A DNA stretch of 64,000 nt, from positions 96,690 through 160,689 of the forward strand of contig NZ_PYXZ01000005.1 of the NCBI RefSeq assembly GCF_003057875.1. The letters run 5' to 3'. The stretch is from Nocardioides currus (GTDB lineage: Bacteria; Actinomycetota; Actinomycetes; Propionibacteriales; Nocardioidaceae). Every line of letters begins with the position of its first letter. The first letter of the stretch is position 1. The notes under the pieces were generated by a model. That model did not search any database. It was given only the letters and a program-made list of their open reading frames with translations, and was not told the origin of the DNA. The position numbers and the translations under genes were made by a program. Below, in pieces: positions 60,798 to 64,000 of the stretch.

Positions 60798-62099
60798 GGG
60801 TGCTCCCAAAAGAATTGACGGGCGGTTGCCTGGCTCAATCCTCGCACACCGGTGGATATTCCCCGAGCCGATGCGACCAGCTCCCGCGTGGCCTGCGGTG
60901 GCGCCTCGCGTCGAGTCCAGGTGGCGGCACATCGCGGCCGCGGAGCGCCGTACGACGCAATCTGCCGCCACCCTTTCCGGGGGCATCCGGGGGGTGGCGG
61001 CACATCGCGGCCGCGGAGCGCCGTACGACGCAATGCGCCGCCACACACTGTGGGCGAACGCGAGGTGGCGGGGAATCGACAGAGCCGGACCGTCGAGTAG
61101 GTCAAGCGCCGCTGCTCCGGCGTCGCGGCGGGCAGCTGGGGATTCGAGCGAGGAACGCCGACCGGACGGCGTGTACAGCGACTGTCGCACCAGCTCGAGC
61201 CACGGCTGTAGCCGCCGGGGGTCGTGCGTGCGTCCGACGGCACGGTCGATGTCATCGAGAACTGTCACCCCGCGGTGCAGGAGGTCGCCCAGGGTGTAGC
61301 CACGGCGAACGTGACCGGCCCTGTCGATCCGCCGGCTGCGCTGCAGGTCCTTGACGCGGCGGTGCGCCTTCTCGTGCTCGGCGCCGTCGTACTCGTGGAT
61401 CGACCTGGTCCCCTGGAGCCACAGGTCTGCTCGGGCGATCTCGACCCCGTGCTCGTCCGCCAGCACCCACTGGGTCTCGACCTCGACCCCGCAGCTGACG
61501 TGGAGGATGCGCAGGAGCGTCTCGGGAAGGGACTCGGCTGCCGCGTCCACCAGCGGGAGCGCGCGTCTGAGGGCCGTGGCCCCGGGCCGCCGGCTCCGAC
61601 TGATCGTGACCAGCTCGTCGATCTCGACGATGCCGAGGTGCAGTGCACTGTCGAGCACGGCCACCAGGTCGAGCAACGAGAGCCAGCGGGCAGCGGCCAC
61701 GATGGCTTCGGCAGGGACGGCGATCCGCAGCCCTCGCCGGTCCACGAACTCGACAGGCTGGATGTGGCGGCTCGTGTGGACGCCAGCACGCATCGGCCGC
61801 GGATCGTTCTTGCCGAGCGCAAGGAAGATCGGGCAGTCATCAGGAACCGGTGGCAGCGAGACTCCCCATTGCTCGAGCGCCGTCAGGCCGGTGAAGCACC
61901 CGCCCGCGGTCATGAGCAGCTGCCAGCCGCCCAGGTCCTCCGCGGACCACAGCGGCGGGTACTCGACCGAGGTCGCCGGGTCGGTTGTGGCGCGATGCAC
62001 GGCGTACGTCACCTGGTGCCAGTCGACGCCGCGACGGTGTCCACGAACGGGCGAGCCCGCCATCGGTCCGTCTTCTCGAGAGATCGTGGCTTCGGTCAT
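60798..62099 (-). CDS. AbiEi/DUF559-like protein with no stop of its own
   Basis: From ATG 62099 (MTEATISREDGPMAG). The N-terminal part to about 140 resembles AbiEi-type antitoxin or winged-helix proteins: WSAEDLGGWQLLMTAGGCF, ALEQWGVSLPP. The C-terminal part has SLPETLLRILHVSCGVEVET, ARADLWLQGTRSIHEYDG and EHEKAHRRVKDLQRSRRI, a DUF559/Vsr-like restriction-endonuclease-type core (about 195-285). Normal sequence fades after about residue 330; then the frame runs through two REP-like repeats and, with no stop, reaches the erpA start. The 3' end was probably lost when the repeats arrived. Confidence 0.6.
60920..61044. repeat. REP-like doublet 1 (2 units, 20-base spacer)
   Basis: Units at 60920-60972 and 60993-61044, each about 53 bases, begin GGTGGCGGCA and end in its complement (unit 2 has lost the last bases). 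The spacer of 20 bases (60973-60992) carries CCGG/CCGG. The ends can pair as a hairpin. A partial unit lies at about 61063. They sit at the 3' end of the DUF559-like gene. Confidence 0.85.
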
Positions 62100-62209
62100 G
62101 CGGCCGAGGCTCGGCCACTCCTCCGACACGCGGGAGGATCGCGTGCACCTCCCTGTGGATGGGAGGACTGGCGCCGTACCTGTGGACGCCGTGCGCTCCG
62201 TCGACGCCC

Positions 62210-62335
62210 GGTGGCGGCAGATTGCGGTCGGCGGGCGCTGGACGACGCAATCTGCCGCCACCCCCGCGATTCAATTCGGGACGGTGGCGGCACATCGCAG
62301 CCGGAAGGCGTCGTACGACGCAATCTGCCGCCACC
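62210..62335. repeat. REP-like doublet 2 (2 units, 20-base spacer)
   Basis: Units at 62210-62262 and 62283-62335, again 53 bases each with a 20-base spacer (CCCG...CGGG). Same orientation as doublet 1 and about 80% alike to it by eye. It lies upstream of ATG 62099, so the DUF559-like gene is boxed in by two doublets. The rest of the 286-base gap to the glycerate kinase stop holds nothing else I can name. Confidence 0.85.
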
Positions 62336-62385
62336 CCCACGAGGCGCTCCGGCACGAGTGACGGGACGCGACGGGACGAGCCGCC

Positions 62386-63468
62386 TCAGCGCGACCAGGT
62401 GCGGGCGGTGCGCTCGGCGAGGTCGGCGAGCGAGCCGGCGGGGTCGGCGAAGGCGCGTTCCTCGCCGACGAGGTCGACCAGGGAGTAGGCCGACTCGATG
62501 CCCAGCGCGCGCATCTCGCGGGAGCCGACGAGCACCTGGCCGGCGAGGGCGATGCACGGGCGCAGCGCGTCGGCGGCGATCTCGGCGACGCCGTAGGGCA
62601 CCTTGCCCGAGCGGCTGGAGAAGTCGAAGGCTCCCTCCCCGGTGACGACGAGGTCGGCCGCACGCGCGCGCTCGGCGAGGCGGACGTGCTCGGCGACGAG
62701 GGCGATCCCGGGCTCGCGGGTGGCGCCGAGGGCGAGCAGGGCGAAGCCGATCCCGCCGGCGGCACCTGCGCCCTTCTCCAGGGAGGTACGGCGATCGGTG
62801 GCCGCCGCGAAGCGCTCGAGGACGCCGTCGATCTCGACGATGCGGTCCTCCTCGATCCCCTTCTGCGGGCCGAAGGTCTTGGTGGCGCCGAACAGGCCGG
62901 TCAGCGGGTTGTCGACGTCGGTCGCCGCGACGAGCTCGACCCCCGCCAGCCGCTCGCGGGCCGGGCCGAGGTCGACGGTGGTGACCGTGTCGAGCGCGAT
63001 CGCGCCGCTGTCGAGGATGCCGTCGGAGGTGGCGCCGAGCGCGGCCAGCACGCCCGCTCCCCCGTCGTTGGTGCCCGACCCACCGAGCCCGACCACGACC
63101 TTGCGCGCCCCGGACTCGACAGCCGCGACGATCTGCTCCCCCACGCCGAAGCTGTCCCCGAACTCGGCGCCGCCGTCCATCAGGTGCAGCCCGACGGCCT
63201 GGGCGGTCTCGATGTAGGCGACGTCCTCGACGAAGAGCACCGTCGCCGGGACACGCTCACCGTGCGGCGCCTCGACGGTGATCGCGAGCAGCTCGCCGCC
63301 GAGCGCGGCGTGCAGCACGTCGACGAACCCCGGCCCGCCGTCGGCCATCGGGGCGAGGTCGAGCGCGTCGTCGGGTGCGCGCCGCGCCCAGCCCTCGGCG
63401 ATCGCGTCGCACGCCTCGACGGCGGTCAGCGTGCCCGCGAACTTGTCGGGGGCGATCAGCACGCGCAT
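62386..63468 (-). CDS. glxK: Glycerate kinase
   Basis: 360 residues from ATG 63468, preceded by AGGA; ATG 63477 is three codons earlier. Family blocks: VLIAPDKFAGTLTAVEACDAI, PMADGGPGFVDVLHAALGG, VGLGGSGTNDGGAGVLAALG, and TGEGAFDFSSRSGKVPYGVA. It makes phosphoglycerate from glycerate with ATP, in the cytoplasm. The family is GlxK/GarK type (glycerate 2-kinase class). It is separated from the gene at 63546 by 77 bases. Confidence 0.92.
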   Translation of the reverse strand: MRVLIAPDKFAGTLTAVEACDAIAEGWARRAPDDALDLAPMADGGPGFVDVLHAALGGELLAITVEAPHGERVPATVLFVEDVAYIETAQAVGLHLMDGGAEFGDSFGVGEQIVAAVESGARKVVVGLGGSGTNDGGAGVLAALGATSDGILDSGAIALDTVTTVDLGPARERLAGVELVAATDVDNPLTGLFGATKTFGPQKGIEEDRIVEIDGVLERFAAATDRRTSLEKGAGAAGGIGFALLALGATREPGIALVAEHVRLAERARAADLVVTGEGAFDFSSRSGKVPYGVAEIAADALRPCIALAGQVLVGSREMRALGIESAYSLVDLVGEERAFADPAGSLADLAERTARTWSR

Positions 63469-63545
63469 GCGGCTCATCCTGTCCTACGCACGGGCGGCTC
63501 ACGCCGTCGCCGCTCCGTCGCCGCTCCGCCACGCGATCGTGAGGA

Positions 63546-64000
63546 TCAGCCGGTCGCGAGCGCGCTGCCCTCGTCCTCCTCGAGGACGAGGGCCAGCGCC
63601 TGGTCGAGCGACATCGCGGCGCCCTCGGCGTGCAGGCGTTCGTACGCCGCATCGCCCACCGCCGCCCGGATGCCGGCCACGACACGCTCGTGCTCGGGCC
63701 GGTCGCCGGGATGGCGGCGGGCACCGAGCACCCGCAGCGCCTCGTCACCGGCGCCGATCAGGACGGCGCCGAGCTCGGAACGGCCCAGTCCGTGCTCGGG
63801 GCCGGCGAGCTGGGAGATCGTCCACGCGGCCATCAGCCGGCGTCCGATGCACCAGCAGATGCGGAGGGCCTGGTGGGTGAGGCGGCGCGCCTCGGCGTAG
63901 TCCCCGCGGTGCTCGGCGAGGTAGCTCAGGTTGGAGAGGAAGACGCTGACGTACATCTCGTCGTCCAGGGTCGTGGAGATCTGCAGGCCCTCCTCGTAGG
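63546..64000 (-). CDS. C-terminal part of a TPR/LuxR-type ATPase regulator (5' end missing)
   Basis: The gene enters from the right edge; 151 residues are visible. They are TPR-like helices: YVSVFLSNLSYLAEHRGDYA, TAHQALRICWCIGRRLMAA-like text, and GAVLIGAGDEALRVLGARRH. The last part PEHERVVAGIRAAVGDAAYE and EGAAMSLDQALALVLEEDE is the standard C-terminus of large actinobacterial ATPase/LuxR or adenylate-cyclase-like regulators. The N-terminal domains are outside the window, so the exact class cannot be told. Confidence 0.75.
   Translation of the reverse strand, partial: YEEGLQISTTLDDEMYVSVFLSNLSYLAEHRGDYAEARRLTHQALRICWCIGRRLMAAWTISQLAGPEHGLGRSELGAVLIGAGDEALRVLGARRHPGDRPEHERVVAGIRAAVGDAAYERLHAEGAAMSLDQALALVLEEDEGSALATG

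Noticed and set aside
60920-62335. Regular repeats with 20-base spacers, as in CRISPR
   Set aside because: Only two units per site, palindromic 53-base units and no cas genes; REP-like doublets explain them better.

Overview
The window is high-GC DNA (about 70% by eye) with dense, mostly overlapping genes, frequent GTG starts and no visible tRNA, rRNA or CRISPR array. Gene content points to an Actinomycetota chromosome, most like Nocardioides and relatives: an actinobacterial cytochrome bc1-aa3 supercomplex (ctaC-ctaD-ctaF, ctaE-qcrC-qcrA-qcrB, ctaG), a PPi-type phosphofructokinase, a MacS-like histidine kinase, a DEDDh/GIY-YIG nuclease of the actinobacterial kind, a Tad/Flp pilus locus and a c-di-AMP riboswitch in front of an NlpC/P60 hydrolase. 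The genus assignment is inference.

Layout. 1-7 kb: amino acid permease (cut by the window edge), PPi-type PFK, DUF1028 protein, methyltransferase, a half-length FGGY kinase, and a four-gene chain (LuxR-type regulator, arylamine N-acetyltransferase, GNAT, coiled-coil protein) joined by 4-base start/stop overlaps. 7-13 kb: DUF4397 protein, lipoprotein-like class F sortase and a membrane protein; then plsC, a MacS-like kinase that seems to use a CTG start, and a flavin reductase; an esterase and a small membrane protein. 13-20 kb: one long leftward operon of SRPBCC protein, ArsA-like ATPase, Cys-rich small protein, ROK glucokinase and three tandem paralogous polytopic membrane proteins. 20-22 kb: acyl-CoA synthetase.

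22-32 kb is the Tad pilus locus: cpaB, tadZ/cpaE, tadA, a VWA-domain/TadB fusion, tadC, a dedicated histidine kinase and response regulator, a strong terminator, then two Flp pilin genes each followed by a hairpin. A dyad related to AGYCC-GAAN-GGACT lies before cpaB, before the first pilin, and before a 1405-residue secreted repeat protein at 38.7 kb. This suggests one surface regulon run by the locus's own two-component pair. A membrane-anchored gluzincin protease and the riboswitch-controlled NlpC/P60 hydrolase follow.

34-47 kb: small Cys-motif proteins, two distantly related GT-C-like membrane proteins, the exonuclease/GIY-YIG protein, an Lrp-type RAM-domain protein, the giant surface protein, a membrane-GNAT fusion, trpD and a degenerate receiver protein. 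46.5-57.5 kb: the respiratory supercomplex genes, interrupted by an LLM oxidoreductase and an L,D-transpeptidase. 57.7-64 kb: cysteine desulfurase plus TusA-like protein, a PfkB kinase, erpA, a DUF559/AbiEi-like gene flanked by two REP-like doublets and open in frame into erpA, glycerate kinase, and the C-terminus of a TPR-type protein.

Many genes look leaderless: a TANNNT -10 box lies 6 or 7 bases before the start codon. This was used to choose several starts.
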